Translations under genes and position numbers: made by a program | The notes under the pieces: generated by a model | What the model was told of the DNA's origin: nothing | Databases searched by the model: none | The model's input: the letters and a program-made list of their open reading frames with translations, nothing else | From: Akkermansia sp. | GTDB lineage: Bacteria; Verrucomicrobiota; Verrucomicrobiia; Verrucomicrobiales; Akkermansiaceae | NCBI GenBank assembly: GCA_017398355.1 | Contig: JAFQGD010000038.1 | Coordinates: 1 to 59,341 of the forward strand | Direction: 5' to 3' | Length of the DNA: 59,341 nt | Shown: positions 34,310 to 41,872 of the stretch, piece by piece | How positions within the stretch are numbered: the stretch's first letter is position 1 | Layout: every line of letters begins with the position of its first letter

Positions 34310-35209
34310 ATGAAAACGCTCAGCTCCCTCGCAGAACTTAAAAGTCTCTTCCGGCCTATTCACTGGGCCATGGGCTTCTTTGACGGCGTACACGCGGGGC
34401 ACCGCCGCATTATTGATTCGACATCCACCCCGGGTGCGCTGCGTGGCGTGCTCACCTTTAGCCCCCACCCGGCCGCAGTGGTAGCCCCGGAACGTGCGCC
34501 CCTGCTTCTCACGCCGGATGCAGCATACAAGGCGCAGCTTCTGCAAGAAGCCGGGGCAGACGTACTGCTCACCCTCCCCTTTACCCGCGAACTGGCCTCC
34601 ACCCCCGCCCCGGATTTTCTAGAGCAACTGCACAATACCTGCCCCATGGCCGGTGTATCGGTGGGTACCAACTGGCGTTTTGGCAAGGGTGGCTCCGGCA
34701 ACCCCGAGCTGCTGCGCCAATTTGCCGAAGCCCGCGGCATCCGCACCTGCGTGCATGAGCTCGCCACGCTGGGAGAGGAAATCATCTGCTCCACCCGCAT
34801 CCGCCAACTTATCGCGGCAGGGCAGCTCGATACCGCTGCTGCCATGCTGGGCCGCCCCTTCTGCATCCCCGGCGCGGTGGAACACGGCCAGCAGCTTGCC
34901 CGCCGCCTCGGCTTCCCCACGGCCAATATCCCCATCCCCCACGGCATGGCCCTGCCCCCCTACGGCGTGTATGCCGTGCGCTGCCTCGTGGGCGGCACCA
35001 CCTTCCACGGCATCGCCAACCTCGGCCTACGCCCCACGGTGGACCACACCACCCACCCCCGCCTCGAGGTACACCTGCTCCATTTCCACGGCGACCTCTA
35101 CGGCCAACGCCTGCACACGGAACTCCTCCGCTTCCTCCGCCCCGAGCAACGCTTCAACTCCATCGATGAGCTCCAAGCCCAAATCTCCCGAGATTTGGCT
35201 ATGCTATAA
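34310..35209 (+). CDS. ribF: Bifunctional riboflavin kinase/FAD synthetase
   Basis: 299 residues. The N-terminal FMN adenylyltransferase half shows M-G-F-F-D-G-V-H-A-G-H-R-R (nucleotide-binding) and G-T-N-W-R-F-G-K-G-G-S-G. The C-terminal riboflavin kinase half includes G-F-P-T-A-N-I, Y-G-V-Y-A-V-R and A-N-L-G-L-R-P-T-V. Length and order match the family. The protein N-terminus is slightly short but intact. Confidence 0.93.
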   Translation: MKTLSSLAELKSLFRPIHWAMGFFDGVHAGHRRIIDSTSTPGALRGVLTFSPHPAAVVAPERAPLLLTPDAAYKAQLLQEAGADVLLTLPFTRELASTPAPDFLEQLHNTCPMAGVSVGTNWRFGKGGSGNPELLRQFAEARGIRTCVHELATLGEEIICSTRIRQLIAAGQLDTAAAMLGRPFCIPGAVEHGQQLARRLGFPTANIPIPHGMALPPYGVYAVRCLVGGTTFHGIANLGLRPTVDHTTHPRLEVHLLHFHGDLYGQRLHTELLRFLRPEQRFNSIDELQAQISRDLAML

Positions 35210-35256
35210 GGCCACCCCTCCACCCCCTCACCGGAGGCAATTTTATCAAACGCCAA

Positions 35257-35290
35257 CGCCGTGGATGCGCACATCCACGGCGTTTGTTTT
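35257..35290. terminator. Terminator between convergent ribF and purQ
   Basis: CGCCGTGGATG (35257-35267) pairs perfectly with CATCCACGGCG (35272-35282) across a 4-nt loop; TTTGTTTT follows. purQ ends 24 nt downstream on the other strand. Confidence 0.85.
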
Positions 35291-35313
35291 ATGAAGATGG
35301 GGGTATGATTTCT

Positions 35314-36021
35314 TTATTTAAGGGCATCGAAAGCGCCCTTGAAGAAGTAGTAGCCCCAGCCCCATTCGGAGTCGCCGCTCCAATCGGGGTCGTAGTGGTG
35401 CTGCGGGCGCAGGAAGCGCTCGGGGTGCGGCATAAGACCCATGGCGCGGCCTGTGGGGTCTTGCAAGCCGGCGATGCGGAGCTCGGAGCCGTTGTGGTTG
35501 TCGGCATACTGCAGGGCCACGCAGCCGGCATCCATGTATTTTTGGGCATCGCCGGGTTCGCAGACGAGGCGGCCTTCCGCGTGGGCGGAGGGGAGTTCAA
35601 ACTCCTCGGGCAGGTACTGGGTGAAGGGGCAAGTGGGGGAGACTTTCACCAGCTTGTCCCACATGCACTCGAAGCGTTCGCTCTTGTTCCAGATGAGAGA
35701 AGCCTTGGGCAGGATGCCGAGCTTGGTAAGAATCTGGAAGCCATTGCAGATGCCGAAGAGGAAGCCACCGTTGGCGTGGTGTTTCTGGAGGGCATCGCCC
35801 AGGAAGCGTTCGGTCTCCAGCTGGGCCAGACGACCGCTCATCACATAGTCACCATAGGAGAAACCGCCGGAGAACACCACCAGCTGAGCCTTGGCAACAT
35901 GCTGCGGAGTAGCCGTAGCGATGGGCTGCACCTGGGTCGTGAAACCGGCCGCACGCAGGGCGCGCTCGGTCTCCACGTCGCAGTTCGTTCCCGGATATTT
36001 CAAAAGTAATGCGTGAGGCAT
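35314..36021 (-). CDS. purQ: Phosphoribosylformylglycinamidine synthase, glutaminase subunit
   Basis: 235 residues. PurQ frees ammonia from glutamine for PurL. The class I glutaminase nucleophile lies in F-G-I-C-N-G-F-Q, with V-V-F-S-G-G-F-S-Y-G-D before it and the His-Glu pair in P-H-P-E-R-F near the C-terminus. A normal-size separate subunit, consistent with the small PurL and separate PurS here. It is separated from purL by the second four-helix-bundle cassette. Confidence 0.94.
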   Translation of the reverse strand: MPHALLLKYPGTNCDVETERALRAAGFTTQVQPIATATPQHVAKAQLVVFSGGFSYGDYVMSGRLAQLETERFLGDALQKHHANGGFLFGICNGFQILTKLGILPKASLIWNKSERFECMWDKLVKVSPTCPFTQYLPEEFELPSAHAEGRLVCEPGDAQKYMDAGCVALQYADNHNGSELRIAGLQDPTGRAMGLMPHPERFLRPQHHYDPDWSGDSEWGWGYYFFKGAFDALK

Positions 36022-36039
36022 AATAGTAAATTATGAGTT

Positions 36040-36500
36040 AGGAATTACGAGTTACGAGTTTTTTAAGTTGCGGAGTTTGGAAGCGGTTGTAATGCATATT
36101 GAGGTCATGATGGCGCAGAGTTCATCGGCTTCGCTGATAACCGCATCTAGCTTTCCTTCGGGAAAGATTTGTGCATGTTTTATCAAATTTAGCCAGTAAA
36201 TCGACTCATCAATTTCCTCTTCGCATATCTTCATCTTACTTAAAAAATCCTTATCAGATTTTGCTCGGCATGCGGCGCGATAATTCGCCCCGACAGATGT
36301 AGTACAACGCAGGAGTTGGCGACCGAATACATCTCCTATGCAGGAGGCAGGCAAACTCTCAACCAGCCTTACGATGCGAAGGCTGAACTGAAAGGTGCGT
36401 TCTTTTAACTCGGCAGCCATTTGTTTACAAATTATCAGGAAATGAAGTTGAGTCACGAATGACGAGCTACCATTCGTAACTCGTCATTCGTACTTCGTAC
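36040..36500. mobile_element. Second small cassette with inverted ends carrying an S23/IVP-type gene
   Basis: Left end GAATTACGAGTTACGAGTT (36042-36060) matches the reverse complement of 36471-36489 at 15 of 19 positions. The right flank also holds its own palindrome, ACGAATGACGAG (36455-36466) against CTCGTCATTCGT (36480-36491). The unit sits between purL and purQ. It resembles the 33054 cassette in plan but its end sequences are different. Confidence 0.5.
36052..36420 (-). CDS. Four-helix-bundle protein (23S rRNA intervening-sequence protein family)
   Basis: 122 residues from MAAELKERTFQFSLRIVRLV. Same family marks as the 33138 gene: L-L-R-C-T-T-S-V-G-A-N-Y-R-A-A-C-R-A-K-S-D-K-D-F, then C-E-E-E-I-D-E-S-I-Y-W-L-N-L. 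Its stop codon lies inside the left inverted end, so the last residues (L-R-N-L-K-N-S) are encoded by the repeat. It interrupts the purL-purQ run. Confidence 0.88.
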   Translation of the reverse strand: MAAELKERTFQFSLRIVRLVESLPASCIGDVFGRQLLRCTTSVGANYRAACRAKSDKDFLSKMKICEEEIDESIYWLNLIKHAQIFPEGKLDAVISEADELCAIMTSICITTASKLRNLKNS

Positions 36501-36501
36501 A

Positions 36502-38895
36502 TTAATAGAAGGGTGTGAGACCATTCTTCCAGATGCTCTTGAGCTCTGCAACATCAGCGGAGATGACGGTTGCCTCACCGGAGGTGATGGTGAGTTTGCC
36601 GTCTGCCGTAGCAGAGCCAATGCGGGCGCAGGGGGTGCCGGCCATGGCGGCAGCAAACTCCTCTGCCATATCTTCGTCAACCTCCACCAGGAAGCGGCCG
36701 GTGCTTTCGGAGAAGCAGGGCACAGCCTTGTTCTGCCAGCCACCTACTGTGGGCAGTTTGTCCAAATCAATGCTGATACCGCCCTTGCAGGAGAAGGCCA
36801 TCTCCGCAGCAGCCACGGCCAAACCACCCTCGGACAAATCGTGGGCGGAGAGCACGAGGCCCTTGGTGAGGGCGTTGTCGTAGTACTGCTTGTACACGGC
36901 GAAGCGGGCGGCGCAATCGGTCTGCGGCACCTTGCAATCCTTCACGCCCTTGATGCAGGCATAGACGGAAGCGCCCATTTCGTCCTCGGTGTTGCCCACC
37001 ATGAAGATGGCGCTGTTGTTGCGGCGCAGGGAAGCACCGCGCACGTGGGAGGGATCCTCCACCACACCGAAACCGGAGCAAAGGAAGGTGACGGGGATGT
37101 TCACGGGGCCATCTTCCGTCTCAAAGTAGTTGTAGAAGCTGTCCTTACCGGAGACGTAGGGAGCGCCGTAGGCCAAAGCGGCCTCGCGGATACCCTTGGC
37201 GCATTCCACGATGCGGCCCAACTCGGTGGGGCATTCGGGGTTGCCCATGCAGAAGTTGTCCAGCAGGGCAATCTTGTCGGGGTTGGTACCGGCAAGCACA
37301 AGCTGGCGCACCGTTTCATCCACCGTGCCGGTGCCCATGGCGTAGGGGTCTGTCTTACCCCATTCGGGCAGGATGGCCAGAGCCAGGGACATGAGCTTCT
37401 CGGAGCCGTCGATATCGATGACGGAGGCATCCTGCGGGGCATCTGCTGTGGCACCGGCCAGGGGCTTGAGCACGGTGTTGCCCTGCACTTCGTGGTCGTA
37501 CTCACGGATGATGGGTTCGCGGGAGACGATGGCGAAATCGCCGAACACCTGCTTGAGGTCGGCAGTCAGGTCGCTATCATCCAAGGTCACGCCCTGCAAG
37601 GCAGGAGCGGGGGAGAAGATGGAGGTGAGGTGCTTGGTGGGGGCATCATGCAGCTTGGAGTTGTCCATTTCCACCACAAGCTCTCCATTGTGCCACACGC
37701 GCAGCACACCGGAATCGTTGGATTCGCCCAGCACGGTCATCTCCGTCTGGAAGGTATCGGCCAGTTGCTGCAGCTCGTCCAGGTTCTCGGGCTTCACCGC
37801 CAACACCATACGCTCCTGAGATTCAGAAAGGAAAATCTGCCAGGAGAGCATGCCCGTTTCCTTGAGCGGGGCACGCTCCAAGTACAGGTTACCACCGGTC
37901 TCGGAAAGCATCTCACCTGCGGCAGAGGAGAAACCACCGGCACCGCAGTCTGTCACAAACTCAATCAAACCGCGCTCGCGGGCCTCCAGGATGACATCGA
38001 GGGTCTTCTTTTCCTCGATGGGGTTGCCAATCTGCACAGCCTGCTGGTCCTCCGTGGCGGATTCCTCGCCCATGGCGGCGGAGGAGAAGGTGGCACCGTG
38101 CAAGCCGTCCTTACCGGTGCGACCGCCGATAACCACCACAGCCAAGCCGGGCTTCATTTCCTTGGCAATATCGCTCTGGGGGATGACACCGGCTGTACCG
38201 CAGAATACCAAGGGGTTGTAGATGTAGGTGGGGTCGAACTGGATAGCACCGCTCGTGGTGGGGATACCCATGCGGTTGCCGTAGTCGCGCACGCCATGCA
38301 CCACACCACGCATAATACCCAGCGGGTGAATGATGTTGTGGCCCTCTACCATGCTCTGCGGCGTATCAGGCGCGCCAAAGCAGAACACATCCAAGTTGGC
38401 GATGGGTTTGGCGCCCTTGCCTGCACCCAAAATATCACGAATCACACCACCCAAACCGGTATTAGCACCGGCGTAGGGCTCAATGGCACTGGGGTGGTTG
38501 TGTGTCTCTGCCTTCAGGCAGACGGAAAGCTTATCATCCAGCTTGATGAAGCCGGCATTGTCCACAAAGCAGCTGAGCACAAAACCGGGCTTCTGCGCCA
38601 TAATCTCCTTGGAGGGGCGCTGAATGAAAGTTTTGTACATGCTCTTAATTTCTTCAGTCTCACCATTGACGGTGTGCTGAATGGTAGCCGCGAAAATGCG
38701 GTGTTTGCAGTGCTCAGACCAAGTCTGGGCAATCACCTCCAACTCCACATCGGTGGGGTCGCGGTCAATCTCGCAGAAAATCTGCTGCACGACCAGCATA
38801 TCCTCGGTAGAGAGGGAAAGCTTCATATCCTGGCTCAGCTGCGTCAACTCAGCCTCGCTCAGCTTGCGTACGGGAATGGTGCGGTATGTAGCCAT
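36502..38895 (-). CDS. purL: Phosphoribosylformylglycinamidine synthase, synthetase subunit
   Basis: 797 residues, the small-type PurL that works with PurS and PurQ. It aminates FGAR to FGAM using ATP. Marks are V-I-A-Q-T-W-S-E-H-C-K-H-R-I-F, A-E-T-H-N-H-P-S-A-I-E-P-Y-A-G-A-N-T-G-L-G-G and G-D-F-type AIR-synthase strands in each half; the C-terminal half has D-L-S-E-G-G-L-A-V. Slightly longer than the usual 730-750. It starts 15 nt after purS. A large opposite-strand open frame is a codon-bias shadow. Confidence 0.95.
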   Translation of the reverse strand: MATYRTIPVRKLSEAELTQLSQDMKLSLSTEDMLVVQQIFCEIDRDPTDVELEVIAQTWSEHCKHRIFAATIQHTVNGETEEIKSMYKTFIQRPSKEIMAQKPGFVLSCFVDNAGFIKLDDKLSVCLKAETHNHPSAIEPYAGANTGLGGVIRDILGAGKGAKPIANLDVFCFGAPDTPQSMVEGHNIIHPLGIMRGVVHGVRDYGNRMGIPTTSGAIQFDPTYIYNPLVFCGTAGVIPQSDIAKEMKPGLAVVVIGGRTGKDGLHGATFSSAAMGEESATEDQQAVQIGNPIEEKKTLDVILEARERGLIEFVTDCGAGGFSSAAGEMLSETGGNLYLERAPLKETGMLSWQIFLSESQERMVLAVKPENLDELQQLADTFQTEMTVLGESNDSGVLRVWHNGELVVEMDNSKLHDAPTKHLTSIFSPAPALQGVTLDDSDLTADLKQVFGDFAIVSREPIIREYDHEVQGNTVLKPLAGATADAPQDASVIDIDGSEKLMSLALAILPEWGKTDPYAMGTGTVDETVRQLVLAGTNPDKIALLDNFCMGNPECPTELGRIVECAKGIREAALAYGAPYVSGKDSFYNYFETEDGPVNIPVTFLCSGFGVVEDPSHVRGASLRRNNSAIFMVGNTEDEMGASVYACIKGVKDCKVPQTDCAARFAVYKQYYDNALTKGLVLSAHDLSEGGLAVAAAEMAFSCKGGISIDLDKLPTVGGWQNKAVPCFSESTGRFLVEVDEDMAEEFAAAMAGTPCARIGSATADGKLTITSGEATVISADVAELKSIWKNGLTPFY

Positions 38896-38910
38896 GGGTT
38901 ATTTTCAGGT

Positions 38911-39360
38911 TTACTTGACACTCCAGGTATGAATAGCGGGGTTGCACACATCGTTGCAGAAGCGTGCAGCCAAGGCCTCACGGTCCCCCTGCCCGAAGAT
39001 GTAAATCTTCTGGGTAATCGTGAGCGAACTAATGGTGAAAGGCAGGCCCTTGCGCCCGGCATAGTTGGTGAGGATAGCCTCTTTTTCCAGGTCCAGAGCA
39101 CCTTTTTTGATGCCGTAGGAGATGCAGAAGAGCTCGCCGTCCAGAGCGGGGGCGCCGCCTTCTTCCACCTTCTGGGAGATGGGGTCTACCAGCACACGGC
39201 GCATGTAATCGCGCGCGGCGGCTTCATCCCCCTCGCACTCCACGGTGTACAAGCGGGTGTGGTTGTATGTCAGCTGGTCTGCAATCGGGGTATAGAGCAG
39301 CTTGTTTGCATCCGTAGCCGACTGAAAGCGGCTGAATACCTCAAATGTAAGTGTTGCCAT
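38911..39360 (-). CDS. purS: PurS-like FGAM synthase small subunit, unusually long
   Basis: 149 residues at the position expected for purS (between purC and purL), but PurS is normally about 80 residues. The first part (YTVECEGDEAAARDYMRRVL, V-D-P-I-S-Q-K-V) resembles the N-terminal PurS-like region of large PurL, and the second part after residue 75 is an additional strand-rich segment. It may be a duplicated PurS fold in one chain. Function by context; moderate certainty. Confidence 0.65.
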   Translation of the reverse strand: MATLTFEVFSRFQSATDANKLLYTPIADQLTYNHTRLYTVECEGDEAAARDYMRRVLVDPISQKVEEGGAPALDGELFCISYGIKKGALDLEKEAILTNYAGRKGLPFTISSLTITQKIYIFGQGDREALAARFCNDVCNPAIHTWSVK

Positions 39361-39425
39361 ATCGTATGAAATGAGCTGCCCGGTGGCTGAAACAAGCTCA
39401 CCGGGTGCAGCGTTGGTAGTTTGTG

Positions 39426-40130
39426 TTACTTTTGCAAGCGTTCCAGAACATCGGCATAGGCCTCCATGAAGCCACCCAGCCCCTGGCGGAAGCGGTCCTT
39501 ATCCATCTTCTTGCCGGTGGTCACATCCCACAGGCGGCAGGTGTCCGGGGAAATCTCGTCGGCCAGTACAATCTTGGAGGGGTCTTCAGCCAAGCGACCC
39601 AACTCGATCTTGAAGTCGATGAGGCGCAGATTGGCCTTCAGGAAGAATTCGCACAGCACTTCATTCACCAGCAGCGCCATCTTCTTGATGTTGGCGCATT
39701 CCTCCTCAGTAGCAGCGCCCATTTCGCGGGCGTAGTCATCGTTGATGAAGGGGTCTCCCAGGTTGTCATCCTTGTAGGAGAACTCCACGATGGGCTTCTT
39801 GAATGCCGTACCTTCCGTCACGCCCATGCGCTTGGAGAAGCTACCGGCAGCCACGTTGCGCACAATCACCTCCAGCGGGATGATGGATACCTTCTTCACC
39901 AGCAGATTGATGTCGTCCACATCATCCACCAAGTGTGTCTCCACTCCACGGGCCTCAAGCATGCGGTAGATGATGAGCGTGATAGCCTTGTTAAAACGGC
40001 CCTTGTTCTCAAAATCCTCTTTCTTGACACCGTTGAATGCCGTTGCAGAATCCTTGTATTCCATGCGGAGCACATTGGGATCATCCGTCGTAAACAATCT
40101 CTTGGCTTTGCCTTCGTAAATCGGTTCCAT
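39426..40130 (-). CDS. purC: Phosphoribosylaminoimidazole-succinocarboxamide synthase
   Basis: 234 residues. SAICAR synthetase joins CAIR and aspartate with ATP. Marks are Y-E-G-K-A-K-R-L-F, then I-P-L-E-V-I-V-R-N-V-A-A-G-S, then L-I-D-F-K-I-E-L-G-R, then L-A-D-E-I-S-P-D-T-C-R-L-W-D. First gene of the purC-S-L-Q run; its own promoter lies upstream with a leader of about 30 nt. Confidence 0.95.
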   Translation of the reverse strand: MEPIYEGKAKRLFTTDDPNVLRMEYKDSATAFNGVKKEDFENKGRFNKAITLIIYRMLEARGVETHLVDDVDDINLLVKKVSIIPLEVIVRNVAAGSFSKRMGVTEGTAFKKPIVEFSYKDDNLGDPFINDDYAREMGAATEEECANIKKMALLVNEVLCEFFLKANLRLIDFKIELGRLAEDPSKIVLADEISPDTCRLWDVTTGKKMDKDRFRQGLGGFMEAYADVLERLQK

Positions 40131-40167
40131 TGTGTGTTACGGGGAGCGGTAATTATCCCCCGCGGGG

Positions 40168-40195
40168 AGTATACCCGCCAGAGCTTTGTTGTCAA
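40168..40195 (-). promoter_or_regulatory. Promoter of the purCSLQ run
   Basis: Minus strand TTGACA (40190-40195), 16 nt, TATACT (40168-40173). A CCCCGCGGGGGATAATTACC stretch lies in the leader; it contains the palindrome CCCCGCGGGG and could be a control site. Confidence 0.62.
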
Positions 40196-40295
40196 GCCTG
40201 AAATGATTGATAGCAGGGAGTTTCAGGTATAATTTCACACAAGTCCCGGCAATTTACATTGGCCCCTCAGCCCACCACCCCAACGCATAGCCTGC

Positions 40296-40511
40296 TCACT
40301 TTCTCGTATTTAGCCGCAAAATCCCCAAGTCCGCATCGCAGACTTGGGGATTGGCTTGTACTTGTTCTACCACATCACCAACAGCTACGGCTAGGCCGCC
40401 CAAGGTCATGATGTTCACACCCAACCCGAAAACGGGGAAGAGCGCCATGCCGAACACGACAGAAAGCCCTATATGCTGAAAAAACTGCGCGAAAAACGCG
40501 CTCGCGAAGCC
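40296..40511 (-). pseudogene. RND efflux pump remnant (CusA/HAE-type inner-membrane subunit)
   Basis: 71 in-frame codons with no start codon, between a stop at 40539-40541 and one at 40296. The product includes SVVFGMALFPVFGLGVNIMT followed by L-G-G-L-A-V-A-V-G, which matches the transmembrane stretch of RND permeases (N-I-M-[ST]-L-G-G-x-A-x-A-V-G). The usual D-D/D-A after it has become D-V-V-E-Q. A 12-bp hairpin (40320-40352) lies inside. No other part of the pump is nearby. Confidence 0.6.
40320..40352. terminator. Hairpin within the RND remnant
   Basis: AATCCCCAAGTC (40320-40331) pairs perfectly with GACTTGGGGATT (40341-40352) over a 9-nt loop. It could end transcription from either side, though the T tract is short. 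Confidence 0.4.
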
Positions 40512-40550
40512 AAAAAAACACGGCTTAACTGGCTCTAGTCAAGCCATATC

Positions 40551-40581
40551 AAGCGTTCCCTTTATCACAAAGGGGACGCTT
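40551..40581. terminator. Hairpin at the end of the ankyrin gene
   Basis: AAGCGTTCCCTTT (40551-40563) pairs with AAAGGGGACGCTT (40569-40581), one G-T pair, overlapping the last codons of the ankyrin gene. No clear T run. Confidence 0.45.
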
Positions 40582-41215
40582 CTTTCACATCATTTTCGGA
40601 AGCCGCGCGGAGCAACCCCGCTATCTCCGTGTGGCCTTCTCGCTCAGCCCAATCAAGCGGGGTAAGGCCCTCTGTATCTGCCGCGTTCACATCAATGCCG
40701 GGGGCGGCCAAGAGCAGCCGCACGATGTCTGCCCGGCCATCCGTCACTGCACAAAAGAGCGCGGTTCCCCCTATGCTTCCCGCCGCATTCACATCAATAC
40801 CGGGGGCTGTCAAGAGCAGCTGCACCATTTCTACCCGGCCATCCATCACCGCCTTATAAAGCGGGGTACACTCATCCTCCCCCGCCGCGTTCACATCAAT
40901 GCCGGGGGCAGCCAAGAGCAGCCGCACAATGTCCGCTCGGCCATCCATCACTGCCCAAAAGAGCGGGGTCCACCCGTCCTTGTCCGCTGCATTCACATCA
41001 ATGCCGGGGGCAGTCAAAAGCAGCTGCACCATTTCTACCCGGCCATCCATCACTGCCCTGTACAGCGGGGTCCAACCCTCCTTGTTTTTCCTGTTCACCT
41101 CTGCACCGGGACTGGCCAAGAGGAGCTTCACCACCTCCGGTCGGCCCTCCGTCACAGCAATATACAACGGGGTATAACCAGTCTCATCCTGCATTCTCAT
41201 TTTATGCGTGTTCAC
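40565..41215 (-). CDS. Ankyrin-repeat protein built of near-identical repeats
   Basis: 216 residues, six ankyrin repeats of 34 residues. Four internal units are nearly the same at protein and DNA level (a 102-bp period): W-T-P-L-[YF]-[RW]-A-V-M-D-G-R-[VA]-[ED]-[MI]-V-[QR]-L-L-L, then [TA]-A-P-G-I-D-V-N-A-A. There is no signal peptide, so it is cytoplasmic. Such recent repeat gain implies unequal recombination. Several in-frame ATGs lie near the start; the first is taken. It ends the operon that starts at 42553. Confidence 0.87.
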   Translation of the reverse strand: MNTHKMRMQDETGYTPLYIAVTEGRPEVVKLLLASPGAEVNRKNKEGWTPLYRAVMDGRVEMVQLLLTAPGIDVNAADKDGWTPLFWAVMDGRADIVRLLLAAPGIDVNAAGEDECTPLYKAVMDGRVEMVQLLLTAPGIDVNAAGSIGGTALFCAVTDGRADIVRLLLAAPGIDVNAADTEGLTPLDWAEREGHTEIAGLLRAASENDVKEASPL

Positions 41216-41236
41216 GAAAAACGGCGGGCTCAGACT

Positions 41237-41452
41237 TTACTTCCCGAAGAGGGAGAATAAATCGATACCGCAATAGTGCAAACCCATGTAAACCAAGCAC
41301 AGGAAAAAGGCAATAGCTACCATTTTGCGGATGAGCTTGAAAAAAATCCAGATGACAGCCAGCGCCACGGCAACGGAAACCCCACTCAGCGTCTGGGCAT
41401 CCCACTGGCTACACCAATCCAACAATTCCGAAATAAAAGCCGGCTCCATCAC
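41237..41452 (-). CDS. Small membrane protein of unknown function
   Basis: 71 residues (MMEPAFISELLDWCSQWDAQ at the start). Two hydrophobic stretches (V-S-V-A-V-A-L-A-V-I-W-I-F-F and V-A-I-A-F-F-L-C-L-V-Y-M-G-L) suggest two membrane spans. Starts 3 nt after the FtsB-like gene's stop. No family recognised. Confidence 0.62.
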   Translation of the reverse strand: MMEPAFISELLDWCSQWDAQTLSGVSVAVALAVIWIFFKLIRKMVAIAFFLCLVYMGLHYCGIDLFSLFGK

Positions 41453-41455
41453 CCA

Positions 41456-41842
41456 TTAATCTTTCGTTTTTTCTTTAGCACGGCGCAGCTCTTCGGGAGA
41501 AGGGCGGCGGATGACTTTTTCGCCATCCTTTGCCATGTTGGCGCGGTCGCGGGCAAGTTGCTCAAAGTACTCCGGGTCCATCATCCACATGTAGCGGCTG
41601 CGGGCCTCTGCCTCCTCTGCCTTGGCGCGGCGCAGCATCAATTCCGCGCGTTCCTGCTCAAGGCGCAGCGCCTCCAGTGTCAGCATAGGCGGCACCACCA
41701 ACATGGAACCCAAAAATGCCACCAGTGCCAGAAAAATGATACCCGATACCACCAAGATATGCCGCACCCCTTTGGTGCGATCCTCGCGGATGCTCTCCAA
41801 CTCTTCCAAGGTGCGGTGGTGGCGATTAAATAAATGCAACAT
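41456..41842 (-). CDS. FtsB/DivIC-like septum formation initiator
   Basis: 128 residues from MLHLFNRHHRTLEELESIRE. A single membrane span (about 30-50) follows a cytoplasmic head, then a coiled coil (A-L-R-L-E-Q-E-R-A-E-L-M-L-R-R-A-K-A-E-E-A-E), and the DivIC-type tail D-P-E-Y-F-E-Q-L-A-R-D-R-A-N-M-A-K-D-G-E-K-V. Likely a divisome protein; the tail is the best evidence. Start chosen at Met7 of the frame for its match to the gene boundary. Confidence 0.72.
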   Translation of the reverse strand: MLHLFNRHHRTLEELESIREDRTKGVRHILVVSGIIFLALVAFLGSMLVVPPMLTLEALRLEQERAELMLRRAKAEEAEARSRYMWMMDPEYFEQLARDRANMAKDGEKVIRRPSPEELRRAKEKTKD

Positions 41843-41872
41843 ACCTGCGGATGGGGGCAAATGTCAATTTGA

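Noticed and set aside
36841..39369. 842-codon frame on the plus strand opposite purL and purS
   Set aside because: It is the antisense of well-supported purL/purS and runs on as a codon-bias shadow, with a histidine/glycine-heavy product and no domain.
40473..40538. 22-codon basic peptide frame on the plus strand
   Set aside because: It lies antisense to the RND relic, lacks a promoter or a fitting neighbour, and is too short to support.
40629..41177. CRISPR-like regular repeats
   Set aside because: The 102-bp period is in frame and encodes ankyrin repeats; no short direct repeat with unique spacers is present anywhere in the window.
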